Shown here piece by piece: positions 25,265 through 37,700 of a stretch of DNA of 64,000 bases. The stretch spans positions 434,001 through 498,000 of the forward strand of contig WBMV01009170.1 in NCBI GenBank assembly GCA_013396655.1. The letters are read 5' to 3'. Within the stretch, counting starts at the first letter, position 1. Each line of letters starts with the position of its first letter. Below the pieces are notes generated by a model that saw only the letters and a program-made list of their open reading frames with translations, was not told the origin of the DNA and searched no databases. Made by a program: the position numbers and the translations under genes. Source of the stretch: Campylorhamphus procurvoides. Lineage: Eukaryota; Chordata; Aves; Passeriformes; Dendrocolaptidae.

Positions 25265-25914
25265 ACAAGGAGAAAAAGTTACCAGTCTGCAGTTGTGCAG
25301 AGAATGACTTCCCCCTCATTAAAAATAAAATTTCCGTACTGTGAATATGAAAATGTAATTCTTTACTGCTTAATTTTTCTCTCACTTGTTTGGTTAGTTA
25401 GGGGGTTTTTTTTTGCTTTTTGTTTAATTTGTTTTGTAATAGAGCAAAGGGCGGTGAAGGGTGAGCTCTTGTAAGATATTAGTGCTGAAAGACACTTAAA
25501 AGTATATATTGCTTTTAGCAATTATTGAAGATTGTGGCAGTGTGTATGGGTACAAATCACAGTGCTCTTAAAACCAGAATTACAGAATTCACAAAAATGT
25601 GTCATTCTGTGAGACTGGTGGAGCCCCTTCATGCATCAGATACAAGATCTGAGCTCATCATGTCTTGTAGTTTGTAGTACCTTTTCTTCTTAATAAAAGC
25701 CTAGAAACCCTTGAGTATATTGGAGAGATAAATTGTATAAAGAACAAAACTACATGTTGAAATAAATCTATTTTTCTGCAGGTGTTGTAACGTGTGTCAG
25801 GGTGAAGAAGAGACTGGGTCCTGATCTTATTTATGGCATCTAAACATGCTTATAAATTCTATTTTTCTTGATAGGGGAGTGAGTCAGAGAGAGGTATTGC
25901 AATGAAAATATATT
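25265..25914. other. Non-coding AT-rich DNA
   Basis: No exon or repeat family recognised. Ordinary T-rich sequence between the 74-bp duplication and the GC-rich patch at 26 kb. Confidence 0.45.
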
Positions 25915-26350
25915 AGAACAACTTTTATTAAGCTTTTATTATGAATACAATAAGGCTATTATTAAAATCAGATCAGTATTTGCATAGTACCTTTGCCTAT
26001 TTCCTCCCCCTCCTCTCACCCCACAGGCACACACTGTCACACAGACACTGCCACACACGCCGTCACTCCCAGTCCAGCCCAGCTGTTCCCTCACCGGGGA
26101 GAGCTGCACTGGTGTGACAGTGGCCTCTGGCCAGGTGTGCAGAGAGTCCCCCACAGGTCCCAGGTTTCCTCAGCAGCACATGCAGACCCGGTGTCTCTGG
26201 TGGTGCACAGCTGCCACGGGCACTGCAGATGTGGCCTGAGCTGTACAGCCCCCTCCTTGGTGCTGGCATGGCCTGGTGCCCTTACACATGCTCAGCAGGC
26301 TCTGTGGCTTTCGTTTGTTGGAGATACAGAAGGAGCACAAATCTCTGTAA
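25915..26350. other. GC-rich patch, origin unknown (LTR-like on minus strand?)
   Basis: About 330 bases (25,990-26,320) are clearly richer in C and G than the surroundings, with CACACAC-type runs near 26,030. Read on the minus strand, the GC-rich part is followed by two AATAAA polyadenylation signals (reverse complement at about 25,924-25,940), an arrangement seen in solo LTRs of endogenous retroelements. I could not find clear terminal TG...CA ends or a target-site duplication. Alternatives are an exon (a polypyrimidine tract and CAG precede 26,026 on the + strand) or simply a GC-rich intronic island. No protein similarity recognised. Confidence 0.2.
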
Positions 26351-28960
26351 CCTGTTAGTGTTTGACAGACTTTTACACCTTCTCAGCACATATATTTCTC
26401 TTTCTAGTTTGCTCTGTTCTACTGCCTGTTGCTTCGCCTCTCTTACAGGTTCCATTTACAGAAACTCCCAGTGACAGGGTTTTTGTGAAACACAACTCTT
26501 GCACAACTGGTACTTCATCAGGAAACTGCAACGGGATGTCACTGACCTGTGAAACACTTTTCTCAATTTGCTTTTATATTTGGAATTGAACTGTAATCAG
26601 TTTGAATTCTGGAATTTCATTTTGTATTCTAATTTACTTCACTGATACCAAGTTCAGTTCCATTTTCCAATTCTTATAAAAATAGTAACAGAAAATGACA
26701 AGTTTACCTAATTTCCAATGCAAACGTATTTATAATAACTGAATGAACTATTTCTGCAGAAGTAGTCATCTTTATTTCAGGATTTTTCTTCCCTTTTCTC
26801 AATCACAAATTTTTTTTTCCCTTTTACTAAAATTTCATAATTCAAGTGTCTGCTACTGAAGCTTGTGTTACTATGAAACTTTCCGGTTAATGTTAAAAAT
26901 GGCCAGAAGTTAAATTTAGTACTTTGCCATAACTTTAAGGTACATTGCACTGTCTGCAGGTTTTGTAATTCCAAAAATGAAATAGCAGAAAGCTTTATGT
27001 ATTTCCATTGTGATTAGCTGGTTTTTAGGTCTGATATTAATCACAAATGTGGAGATATGCATTGGGAATAGTTTAGCTGGGGAGTGACACTGACATAAAA
27101 CTGTTTTTAATGAGCTTTATCTGTGGACAACTTTGAAGATGAGAAGTAATTTACATAACACTTTATTTTGTCCACAGAAGAGGAGACTAATTCAGCTTTT
27201 TAGTTACTTTTAATTGGATGGCTTTCAAAGTATTATTTGTTCACTGCAAGTAAGATGAAAAGATCTGACCTGTAAATGTTAAGAACACTACACTGTTCTG
27301 TCAATGCTGTTCAGTAGTGTTCTAGCAACTGGTTTTACTGCATTAACTTATTTCCATATATTACATTTCTACATGCCTGAACAATATTTGAACCCTCTCC
27401 TAAGATGATCCCTTTATAACCTACTGTCATTTTGATTGGAGGTCACTCTTAAGTTGTAGATTCTTAAGCAATATATATAATGTTGGCATTATGCAGAAAT
27501 TGTCGAATACATCTAAAATAGCTGGGATAGTAGAACTCTCTAACACTAATTTTCAGTGGTAGAAAGCAAGGCATTACTTTATTCACAGTGCCGGCGTGTG
27601 TATGTGGCCGACAAAATCCCAGCCTGCACACAGATGCAGATTTAAAACCTTTTCACCTACTTATGCATTTTTAACAAACAAACAAATTAATGTCATTGGT
27701 TCTAATTACATGATTTTATTCAATTAATGTTTTATCTTCTATTGGTTATGGATTTCTCAGTTTCTGTGCTAATTAGTCCATATTTTTAGTCCTTTTAGTG
27801 TCTTTTTCCTCTGGTAGGGACTTTCCAACACATATGATAAGTCTTCGCTAGCTTCTTCATCTTCCACTTCCTGCACAATATCCTTGTCATCCATAAATTC
27901 TCTAGTCCAGATGTCCCTCTCCAACAATACATCTTTTCTCTCTTTTGTTCATTGAAACACATCAAGGTTAGCTTAACAAAACTTCGTTTTAGTACTTTTC
28001 CCAAGGTGTGTTCTCACAATGGCCGTTTATGTTAAATTCTGCTGAATGCTAGTTAGAAGTGATTTAAGGCCTAACACACCAGTTATGATTAATTAAAACA
28101 GCTAACTAAAAGGTTAATTAAAACCATTAAAAAAATTAGAGAAGTTATATAATTTCCAGCAAACTTGTAGCATCCAATCAGATGATCTCTGAGTTTTCTC
28201 ATGCAGTACTTTATTACTTTCCATGGAGAGATATGTAGAACAAGGATGAAACTGTTTATTACTCTGCAGAAGCCATTTCACTATCTCTGTTTTATATGTT
28301 GATTTGTCTGCAAGTGGAATGACTGTATTTGAAGAAGAATTTTTTAATATTGCTTATGGTCTAATAAATTTTCATTTCTGATGCTTCCTAAAGGCATCTC
28401 AAATATTTCAGAATGCAGATGAATTTAGTTTCTGCTTTTCACATCTGAAAAAAATTGAATTTCTTGTGTTGGCAGTAGACCTCAAGCTAGTTGGATTTAC
28501 CATTTTGTAAGTCAGGTATGTTATGTGTCTGCTTTTTGGTGTCTGTGGGTGCTTAGTATTTCATATATCCTTTAGATATAGACTAAAACATAGACTGATA
28601 ATTTAATTTCAAGATTCTTAATTACCTGGACATTTCATTTGGCTCTGATATGTTCCTTCGAGCATATTGGCTGCAGTGTTCACTTAATGGTTTCACTATA
28701 TGGGGTTGTCAATTCCATGTGATGAATAGCTCAAAAATTTTGGAGGCATTCCATACTTTGTAACTGTACAGTGAATTGAAAACTAAATAAAAGCTGCGTT
28801 CTCTCAGGAACTTAGTAGCTGTGTCTATCATATTTTTATTTTTGTTCTTAATGATCATGCTAATGTAACTAGGCCATTGGAATTTGTCACCACTGTTAAT
28901 GACAGAATATGAGTAAGTATTTGAATGCTTTAGTTTTTAGTAAATAAAAAGTATTATTTT
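26351..28960. other. Non-coding AT-rich DNA with homeodomain-type motifs
   Basis: No exon or repeat recognised. The part 27,660-28,140 is unusually rich in TAATTA, TTAATTAA and ATTA words, typical of homeodomain target sites and of some conserved enhancers. The eleven-base word TTAATTAAAAC occurs twice, at 28089 and 28114. Confidence 0.4.
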
Positions 28961-29690
28961 AGAACCATAGAATCATTAAGGAAAAGACCTTAAAGAACAT
29001 CAAGTCCAACCATAAACCTAACACTGCCAAGTCCACCACTAAGCCATGCATATCTTTTAAATACCTCCAGGAATGGTGGCACAATCGTTTCCCTGGGCAG
29101 CCTGTTCCAGTACTCGACAACTCTTTTGGTGAAGACAGATCCAATCTAAACCTTGTAAATGAGGCCGTTGCCTCATGTCCCATTGCTTGCTACATGAGAG
29201 AAAAGCCTTGATACCCACCCACCTTGTTACAAGTAGTTGGGCGGTTGTAGAGAGCGATAAGGTCTCCTCGCAGCCTCCTTTTTTTCCAGGGTACACATCC
29301 CAAGCTCCTTCAGCCATTCCTCATAGGACTGACACTCCAGAGGCTTCACCAACTTTGTTCCTCTTCTCTGGACACACTTGAGCACAGCAATATCCTTCTT
29401 GTAGTGAGGGACCCAGAAGTGAACACAGCACTTGAGGTGTGGCCTCTCCAGTGCTGAGCACAGGGGGATGATCACTTCCCTAGTCCTGCTGGCCACACTA
29501 TTGCTGGTACAAGCCAGGATGCCATTGGCCTTTTTACTACTAAAGACTGAGGCAAAGAGGGCATGAAGTAACTCAGCCTTTTCCTCATCCTTTGTTACTG
29601 TGTTTCCCCCTGCATCCTTAGCCCTTCTTCCATTGCTGATGTATTCATAGGAGCAGCAGCCTACCAGAAGACCATGTAAACAATGCTTAA
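28961..29690 (-). mobile_element. CR1 LINE with internal in-frame deletion
   Basis: The left end (AGAACCATAGAATCATTAAG) is the reverse complement of the CR1 3' terminus. Moving right, the element reads back through its 3' UTR into the C-terminal part of the ORF2 reverse transcriptase, with [19 protein letters not shown] and [13 protein letters not shown] (about 29,340-29,440). Beyond about 29,535 the sequence jumps to the N-terminal edge of the transcriptase domain ([18 protein letters not shown], about 29,550-29,605). The catalytic palm with its metal-binding aspartates is missing. The junction keeps the frame, so one minus-strand frame stays open from about 29,690 down to a stop at 29,227; the last part of ORF2 is frameshifted. 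No activity is possible. The 5' limit near 29,690 is approximate. Confidence 0.93.
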
Positions 29691-31279
29691 CTAAAGCTAC
29701 TGGGATATTAAGAAAAAAAAAAGACTATTTTTATTTTGTGATAGCTGCTTTGTATTTAACAGGTCTTTGTCCCTCAATAGTTAAAATCAGGGATACCAGA
29801 AAGTACTTGTGTTCCCTTAAACTTTATTGGCTGATGTGTAAACATAGTGCTAGCTATTTGGGAGCAGGGAGGGAAGAGTTGTTTTGGTAGACTTAATTTT
29901 TGTATAGTTTTGCAGTATTTTTGAGCTTCAGTTGCTGATAGTGAAATTCCTCATTTTATTGTGGTCATTCTGTTTTCTTCTGAATCTTTTCATATGAACT
30001 GTGAATTCCAAAGATTTTTTTTTTTCTCATTTTGGCTATCACAAAAATGCAGAAATTGAATTTATAGAGAGGTATAGTGCCATAGTTTCAAATTGCATAC
30101 TCAGATTATTTGTTCATTTGGAATAGAATTGAATATGTTGTTTATAAGTGAGTAGGGTTTGGAGCAGAAAAAGTAAAGCATTTTAAACACTTGTTTGAAT
30201 TCTTATTTCATGGCTCTTTAGTTAGTTTGAATATTAAAATATGTGAATAAATCAAGGGAATGAATGATATTCTAGATCATTTAATCTATTATTCCCCACA
30301 GAGGCAATATATTGCATTTTGAAAAAAAGAAGAGAGTAATTATGTTTTTAGTAGATGAACTCCTGAAAACTTGAAATGTTTTCCTTTACTTAAAAAAGTA
30401 AAAATAATCACCTTAACTATAGCTTGGGTTTATTAAATAGTGATAGGCTAGGACAAGATTTCTTACACTCTTCTAGTGAGTGATCAATTATTTGATGCAA
30501 TATTGCATATAAGAAGCAGTGAAGAAGAAGGTGGCAGAGAGTAACTTTTAAGTATCACTGTGTAAGAGACTTTTTTCCCTGCTTTTGAGTGTCTTAATTT
30601 ATTATTTTTTTTTTTTAATGTGAACAGACTAAACTGTGCCAACCTCTTTTTCTCAAAATGCCAACCTCCTTGCAGTTGAATGTTTTTTCCATATGTTAAT
30701 GCAAGTACCTGATTGCATCTTTTGATTTGGAAATGCTTAGAGTCCTTGGCTGGAAGAGAAGAAACCACTTCCAGGAGAATCTGGAAGAACACACTGACCT
30801 CCCAACCACTGTCTGAACAGTGCAAATCTCAATGGTCCTTTAACAGCAAGTTCCCGTAAAATTGTTTGCCAGTGCCATTTATCTCCTTTCAGCTGCCTCT
30901 GGAGCTTAGTTTAGCTCATATGCAGTCTCGCCAGATAATCCCTAAAAAACAGTGCTTGTATTTGTTATCTTTCTAGGCACAGAGTTTTATCCTGTGAAAC
31001 CATTCGATACAGGTTTCTGGTCCTTGTATGAGTGATATACCAAGTAATGTCCTTATAGATGTCTGGATGGAGGATCGTTAGCATGCTATCTTTGTTGATG
31101 TATTGTGTTTTAGACCTATTTTTCCCCTTTTTCTCCCCAATACTTAGAGCTATTGAAAGGTGTAAGTACTGTCAAAAAATAGAAAAAGTCTGAAAATTTA
31201 TGATAGATGCAAAGGAGGAAGAAATCTACTGAATATCTTTGTCTGATGACCAGAAGATTTATTTCAGTTTAAATAAGTA
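29691..31279. other. Non-coding T-rich DNA
   Basis: No exon or repeat family recognised. T runs of 11-12 bases lie at 30015 and 30605. A 113-codon minus-strand open frame (30484-30825) has a lysine-rich stretch opposite the T run and no motif. Confidence 0.45.
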
Positions 31280-31410
31280 ATGCTGCAGGTTTTTTGGTGT
31301 GGATGTGTTTTGGTGGGGTTTTTTTACCCCCTTTGGTTTTGTGTTTTGTTTGTTTGCCTGTTTGTTTTTGTTTTGTTTGTAGAGTGGTTTTTTGTCTTGT
31401 TTTGTTTGAG
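31280..31410. repeat. GTTT/GGTT low-complexity tract
   Basis: About 130 bases consist almost only of T and G on the + strand, with GTTTGTTT, GTTTTG and GGTTTTTT units. The strand bias fits the T-over-A asymmetry of the whole right part of the window. Confidence 0.8.
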
Positions 31411-34239
31411 TAATGGTGTTTTTAGAATACTCATTATGTTTAATTTTGAGGAATTTTTATGTTCTGTTTTGGAATTTTGATAGCTGTTCAGACAAGAATA
31501 TTCTCTATCGACACATTCAGACAGATGGTTGTCCTGTACAATATGTGCAAGGATGTTCTTTTCCAGGGACTGAATTTCAGCTTTGACTGTTAAGAGTTGG
31601 GGATTACGTTCATTTTCCCTCTCTGATTCAGGCACTGATGTAGCCTCTGGAGAGTAGTCTTCTGATTATCACTAGAGGCAGAAAATGGAATCTGTAACAT
31701 AGAAGAAGTAGGTCATGGTTTATGTTCTGTTTTTGAGTTTATCAGTAAGTGGAGTAATAGATAAGTCAATGCATATTGAAACCTCTAGTATCGGCTATGG
31801 ATGCCAATATTATGATGAGGTTGAGTTTGACAGGTCACTGATTAAATACTTGCAAAATTGGATTTCATGAGAAAAAGATGATGATGATGTTTCAGCTTGA
31901 ATTTGTGTATGATACTAGTCAAATAGAAGTGAGACTTGCCTTTGACTTTTTTTTCCCTGTGTAGACGTGGAATTGGTTTTAGTTTATCTCTGAAGAATTT
32001 GCTTTTTAAAAGATACCACCTTTTTAATGACTTGGTAAATTCTAGGAAAAATACATGAAAAATGACTTAAAATTCACTTCATACAACTTATTATGACTTA
32101 AGAGATCTCAGAGATCTCTTACAACGAAAAAACCACTCCCAGAACACTTAAAGTATATTTTTTGGTACAAATAAATTTGAGTAAGCCATCTGAACAACCC
32201 ACAATCTACAAGTCCTGAGGCACAAACCATCTTCTATTGAATCAGAATGAATGCATAATAGTGTTATTAAAATACTTACATTTTACATTCCTTCTAAGTA
32301 TTTGTGTGGAAGGTTCAGAAATTTATTCAACCTGTGGTTTTTTCATAAAAGAGAAGATTAATGGGTTTGGTGTTCCTTACAAATACACTTTGTCCTGTCT
32401 AAGAACGGAGAAACTAAATTCTGTTTGCAGACAGTGTTTGTGGGTTCCTTTAGCAAGAAGTACAATAAAATTTTCATGTAAAACATTAATCAGAATTGGT
32501 TGACTGAAAAAAAATAGTGAGTTATGCCCATATTTGTCATACTGATAGTTTAAAGTTTCATTTTGGGAAGACAAAGGTGTAAGGAAAAGATGATCAGAGG
32601 AGTATTTGACAAATACGCTTTTCACATACTAAAGTTTTAGGTGTACAAAAGATAGTAATCACACATTTGCTCATTTTAGATAAATGTGAATATATATTAT
32701 TAATGATTTTGAAATTTCAGTCATTCCAGTTCCTTGGCCAAGCCCATCGGTGACTCTTCATTACCCTTCTCTGATTTGACTGGTAATAAATTAAGCTGAA
32801 TTCCCCAAGTTGAGTCTGTTTTTCCTGTGATGGTATTTGGTGTATATGATCTCTCCCTGTCCCTAGCTCAACCCACATGCCTTTCCAGCTGAGGGGAAGA
32901 CAGGGTCAACCCACCACATAAACTAACAGGGATATCAGCTCATTTCCTGTCTAATGACCCAAAGTGATCTTAGAATCAAGAGACAGTAATGGAAGCTTGT
33001 TTGAGTTGAAAAAAAATAAATTCGAGGATTTAAAAAAAAAAAAAAGGCTTCTGCATGCTTCTTATCCTATATTCAGCATAGAGAGCAAACAAACGCAGAT
33101 AATTTAATTTACCTGTTCTAAACCATAAGGCAATGGGGAAGCAATGTTGCTTTGTATTCTTGTAGTTGGTTTTCTTTATTTGTTTACATTTTCTGGATTT
33201 GTGTATCTGAGTTACCACTTTATACTTGTTATGAAAATTTTGTCATACTGTTAAGCTAGAAGTTATGTCAGTTACTAGAAGTCATGTATTGCAGTTATAG
33301 CACACTAATGGACAGAAATGCAAGAGATAAAGTACACATGCTTCCTAATGAAACTCTGAAGTGTGTCAGCATGATAGTGTGCTTTGCTTTGAGCTGACCT
33401 GCAGTTTTGAATAGTTGTGGAAAACAATCCCTTAGTAATATAATTTACTTTCTTTTTAAATAAAATAATAGGATCATGGGTTAAAAGCTAATGTTACTGA
33501 CATTTTCATTTCCTCCTGAGACAGAATAGCTATGATCTGTAGTTACAATTTCTGTTTCTTAGTGAAAGCTGCTGATCTGCCTCAAAAAATGGAAGAGTGA
33601 AGACTTTGCAGTGTTTTGTTGAATGCTGCTCTGCCATATGCAAGTATGAAAATTGTCTTTAACAAGTGGGCCTATCTTCTGGCCTTATCTTGTAGAGTAT
33701 ATGATGAATCAATTTTTTCATGTTTTCTTTGAGAAATGTTTGACCTGAGATTCATCCTGTCTTTGATCTACTCTAAGGCATCAGTACATAGCTTGGACCT
33801 ACCTCTTGCCCTGCCAGTAATTCATGCTGTGGGAGGCTATGAGAAAGCTTTCAAGAGATGGGATGAAATCTGGGAAGTGTTTCAGGAGAGAGCACACTAA
33901 GGGCTTTGTTCTTAAGGAAAATGCCTGTGGGATCTACATCTTGCTGTGGTAGAGAATAGGGCATATTCCTGGGAAACTTTTAGCAACAGTTTATACAATC
34001 TTATATAAAATGACAGTTTCTCATCCTGGAAGTACAGTTCTCTGATACTTGTGGAAGTCTTAGCTCCTTCAAATGCACGAAAAGCATGTCTTTACAAAAA
34101 TGATTGTGTTTGTTTTTTAATACCCTGTGAATAGCTTGCTGTTTGAGTTACTTCCAAGAAGTGCTACATAATCTTAAAAATTTTGTTTCATAAGCTGCCT
34201 TGTTTTTGTCATATCCTGTATATCGAAGAAAACAATAGA
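31411..34239. other. Non-coding AT-rich DNA
   Basis: No exon or interspersed repeat recognised. The only A run of 12 or more bases right of the CpG island lies here (33032-33045). Contains the palindrome at 32.1 kb. Open frames stay below about 105 codons and lack motifs. Confidence 0.45.
32099..32121. repeat. Perfect inverted repeat, 11-bp arms
   Basis: The arm TAAGAGATCTC (32099-32109) is followed by a single A and its exact reverse complement (32111-32121). The near-zero loop makes it a palindrome rather than a good RNA hairpin. It could bind a dimeric factor or be chance. Confidence 0.9.
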
Positions 34240-34303
34240 AGAAAACAACAAACCAACCAACCAACCAAAACCAACCAAAAAAACCCAAAACAAACCAAAA
34301 AAG
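34240..34303. repeat. CCAA/CAAA simple repeat
   Basis: Nearly pure A and C on the + strand, with CCAACCAACCAACC in its centre followed by less regular CAAA and CCAAAA units. This is the opposite strand bias to the other low-complexity tracts in the region. Confidence 0.88.
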
Positions 34304-34569
34304 TTATGACCTTCTGTATTTCATAGTATTATAGTTTTGGGACTCCTTTTTTTTTTTTTTAAATTATTACATGATTTGATATGCATAGTTTCAGTCTTCT
34401 TTCCCGAATTAATGGGAGTTTTTTGCCATGTATTTCAGTCGAAGTAGAATAGGTCACCAAGCTAGGATTTTATTATACCAAGATCATGAAGCTAATTGTT
34501 GAATTATTGAATTGTTGAACTGTTGATGAATGGGTGAGGAAAGAAGAATGAAAAATTCCGGCAGGTAGA
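34304..34569. other. Non-coding DNA with an 8-bp tandem array
   Basis: A 14-base T run lies at 34347-34360. At 34495-34526 four head-to-tail 8-mers occur: ATTGTTGA, ATTATTGA, ATTGTTGA and ACTGTTGA. No gene seen. Confidence 0.7.
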
Positions 34570-34790
34570 GAGGATGGTGTTACATATGAGGGTAACCTTG
34601 GCACCTGACGGCTATTCTGTCTGTCGGCTGGCTGGATGGCAAGTGAGGCAGCACCTGACTGCCCTGGGCAGCCCGGGCAGTGTGCGATGGCCAGGAGCCC
34701 CCAATGGTGGGCTGCCACACCGGTCATCTCCCCTCTGGGTCAACACAAACTGCCTCTGCATGAGGGGCTGTAGTCTGCTCTTACGTGATA
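34570..34790. other. Isolated GC-rich patch, origin unknown
   Basis: About 200 bases with GGCTGGCTGGATGG, CCTGGGCAGCCCGGGCAG and similar words stand out from the AT-rich surroundings. Overlapping open frames on both strands (60-84 codons) are expected from the composition and show no family motif. It could be an old repeat, a regulatory element or an unrecognised exon. Confidence 0.3.
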
Positions 34791-37700
34791 CCACGTGTTT
34801 CTTATACAGAATCACTCCCATTCTTTAAAATTGGTTTCTGCTTCATTATGATAGTTTTATTCATAGTCTTATGTGAAATGAATCTAACTTTTGTGCCCCT
34901 ATTTCCACTTGTGGGATTTTTTGGGGAAATGAAGTGAAAAGGGATGTGAGGTTAGGTACTCCAGGCTATGTCCATCTGCCTCACTTTCCCTCTGGGCTTG
35001 GTGAGCACAGCCTCTCTTAAGGTTAGAGTGCTGTTATACCTGTCCTTGAATTTCCTATGCTCTGAGCAATAAATAACCAACACTGCTCCAGTGACAGCTT
35101 TTCAGTAGTACTGTGAAAGAAAAATTCCTTCAGGGTGAAAACTCTTCTCTAATGGTTGCCATGGAAATGGAGAACTGAGTGATTATATGGCTTAATATCT
35201 CAGTTACAAGTAAATGTTCTGCAATCTTTTTGCCTTATCATTTAGGAGAAACATTGATTCTCTAACCATTAGTGCTTTCAGCTCCATTATAGCTTAGGTT
35301 TGAGACAATTCTTTAATGCAGAAAAATAGCTATCTATTTAAATAAATGGTTTGGTTTCATGGAGTACTGCTGGCTGTTCAAGGTTTTAGTAGACAATGTC
35401 ATTTTTCTGTTGTCGTTGCGTAAGGTACATTTTGTAGTTAAAAATAATCAGTGCTTCAAATACTGTACTAATATTCAGGGACTATAACTATTTTTTTCCC
35501 TATCATAGATCCTGTGACATTTATAGTAAAGACGATTGCCCAAGAGCATTCCAGAGAATCTGGAAGACAGGAGATAGAGCTAAATTGGTCATAATTGCTT
35601 CAATATGCTGCTTGTTTATAGTGGAGGTGAATTATTCCAGTGTGTTCTGGTCAGGGAGATGAGTCACAGTGCAGTGTTGGAATGTCAAATTCCTCCATCC
35701 CTGAGAGAATTCAACTTTTTCTGGGAAAATGCTGTGTGAAATTTGAGTTGATGTCAACTGATTTCTCTTTAACAAAAACAAATATAATACCACTTTTTTT
35801 TTTTTAGCGTAGTATAACTTTGTAACTGCAAGCAGTATCGTACTGATCCTCTGAATGTCTTTCTCCATTTCTCTGGAGTCACTAACATGAAATGTAATAT
35901 TCTAAAGATAATTTTAGTTTGATTAATTTCTATGTGGAACAAAGTTTTAACAGTATATTTTTATTTCATTTTGGCGCAGGTCTTTTCACTTTGTTCAATA
36001 CCAATGTAAATGTACTCTTATACTGAAAGAATGCATAAAAAGACAAATTATTTGTTATATCTAAGTTTTGTTTTATAATTGGATTTATTTAAGTGCTGTC
36101 TGGATTTACATTGAAGATTGCAGTGTTATCATGGACATGCTAGCTCTTAGTCTGTGCACCCCTCTCCAACAAGAGCCCAGTGAGTGAGTCTTCATGGTTT
36201 TGTGCATAAGTCAGGTTAAAGTTGAAAGAATGTACTTTAAGAAGTACCTCAAAATATTAGTTTATTTTGCTTTGCTGGTAACTGAAAGCATAGCTTGATT
36301 CCTGTTATTGTTAATTCTTCTTTCTAACATCCATCCTGTTTTTGGGTTTTACCAGGGAAAGACCAAAAGGACTGTTGTGCTTGAAGTGACCTTTTGTGAT
36401 TAAAGATATATCCTCTTGTAAAGATGTGACTGTGAATGAAAGTTAATGTCAACAGAAAAGTTAGTCTGGGACAGAAAACAAGCTCTTTTTTGCCTTAAGA
36501 ACAATATACATGATAATGGAGTGTACACAGAGCACAATGACTGGTGTGGGGGTCCAGATGTACAGATACTTAGATATATCTATACATCAGGATGTGAACA
36601 ATAAATATATAGTTCTCAGTTGATAATGTTCATTATTAGTAATGATGTTATTGTTAATAATTCAAATTTTAGCTGCTTTTTTGTATGAGCTAAAAATTCA
36701 TGTTGCCACTGAATGCTTGTTATATGAAAATTGCATGTTTATTCTTTCCAGATGCTGTATAGCTTTAAGGCAGTCTCAGCGCTGTCAGCCAGAGCATCTC
36801 CATTTTCAAGTGCACTGACTGTACTGAGGCAAGGGGGATGTCATACAAAGTCAGCATTTATTGTGTGCAGTTCCTCTAATGAAAACAGAAAGAGGACCAT
36901 CTGACTATCACCAATGACGTTGGACAAAAGTCTGAGTGACCAAAGAAAAAGCTGTGCTTTTATATGGGAAAAAAATGTAAGTTTACCAAATAGCATCTAG
37001 ATCTTTAAAGTCTAGGTGCTACCAATGCTTAGTAATAAGAAGCTATCAATTGTGTGATTTTTGAAATACTGGTTTCACCTAGTATGTAAATGTGTAGGAG
37101 TAATATAGTCTTCATACCTCTTGCTGGAGTTGATCTTAGAAACACTTGCTTTGTATCTGAGCTATGCTAATCAAAGAGAGGCAATATTCAGCTGCCTGTC
37201 CTGCTAACTTGTCAGAAGGGTTTCTTTCTGGGACATGCAGAAACAACCCTGAGCATACTTCAGGAGTCAATATGGTTCTGAACCATTTTCCAGGAGAGAG
37301 TTTTTGTCTGCTCGGCTCTGCTGTATGCAGTGTTGCAGTAGTGTGGATATGGGCTGTGGCAGAGGAACTCTTATGGTAGGTAGCATGGCTCAGGGCATCT
37401 TTAATTTCTTAGGGTAGACATATTTGTAATAATGTAGAGTAACTTGAAGGACATAAAAAGATTTAAAAAACTACCAGATATTGTATTAATTAGCCAGATA
37501 CTTAGGACAAAGTGACATATGTATCTGAAGGGCTGGAAAATCTTAATTTTACTCCAGAAAACTGTTATTGGTAACTAGGCCCTATGTTATTTACAGAAAG
37601 TGTTTCTGGGAGTTCATTAGCTTATAAATCCATATGCAGGATAATGGGCCACCTGTGATTGATTCAAGTTAAGGGCTGAGGCAGAGAAATACTGTCTCTA

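Noticed and set aside
26026..26340. Exon after a polypyrimidine tract and CAG at 26,025
   Set aside because: The acceptor looks reasonable, but no frame to its right carries a recognisable product and no clear donor stands out.
29057..29496. Minus-strand open frames at 29.0-29.5 kb as a host protein
   Set aside because: They are the CR1 ORF2 C-terminus, broken by frameshifts.
32099..32121. microRNA precursor
   Set aside because: A one-base centre and arms of only 11 bp cannot form a pre-miRNA hairpin.
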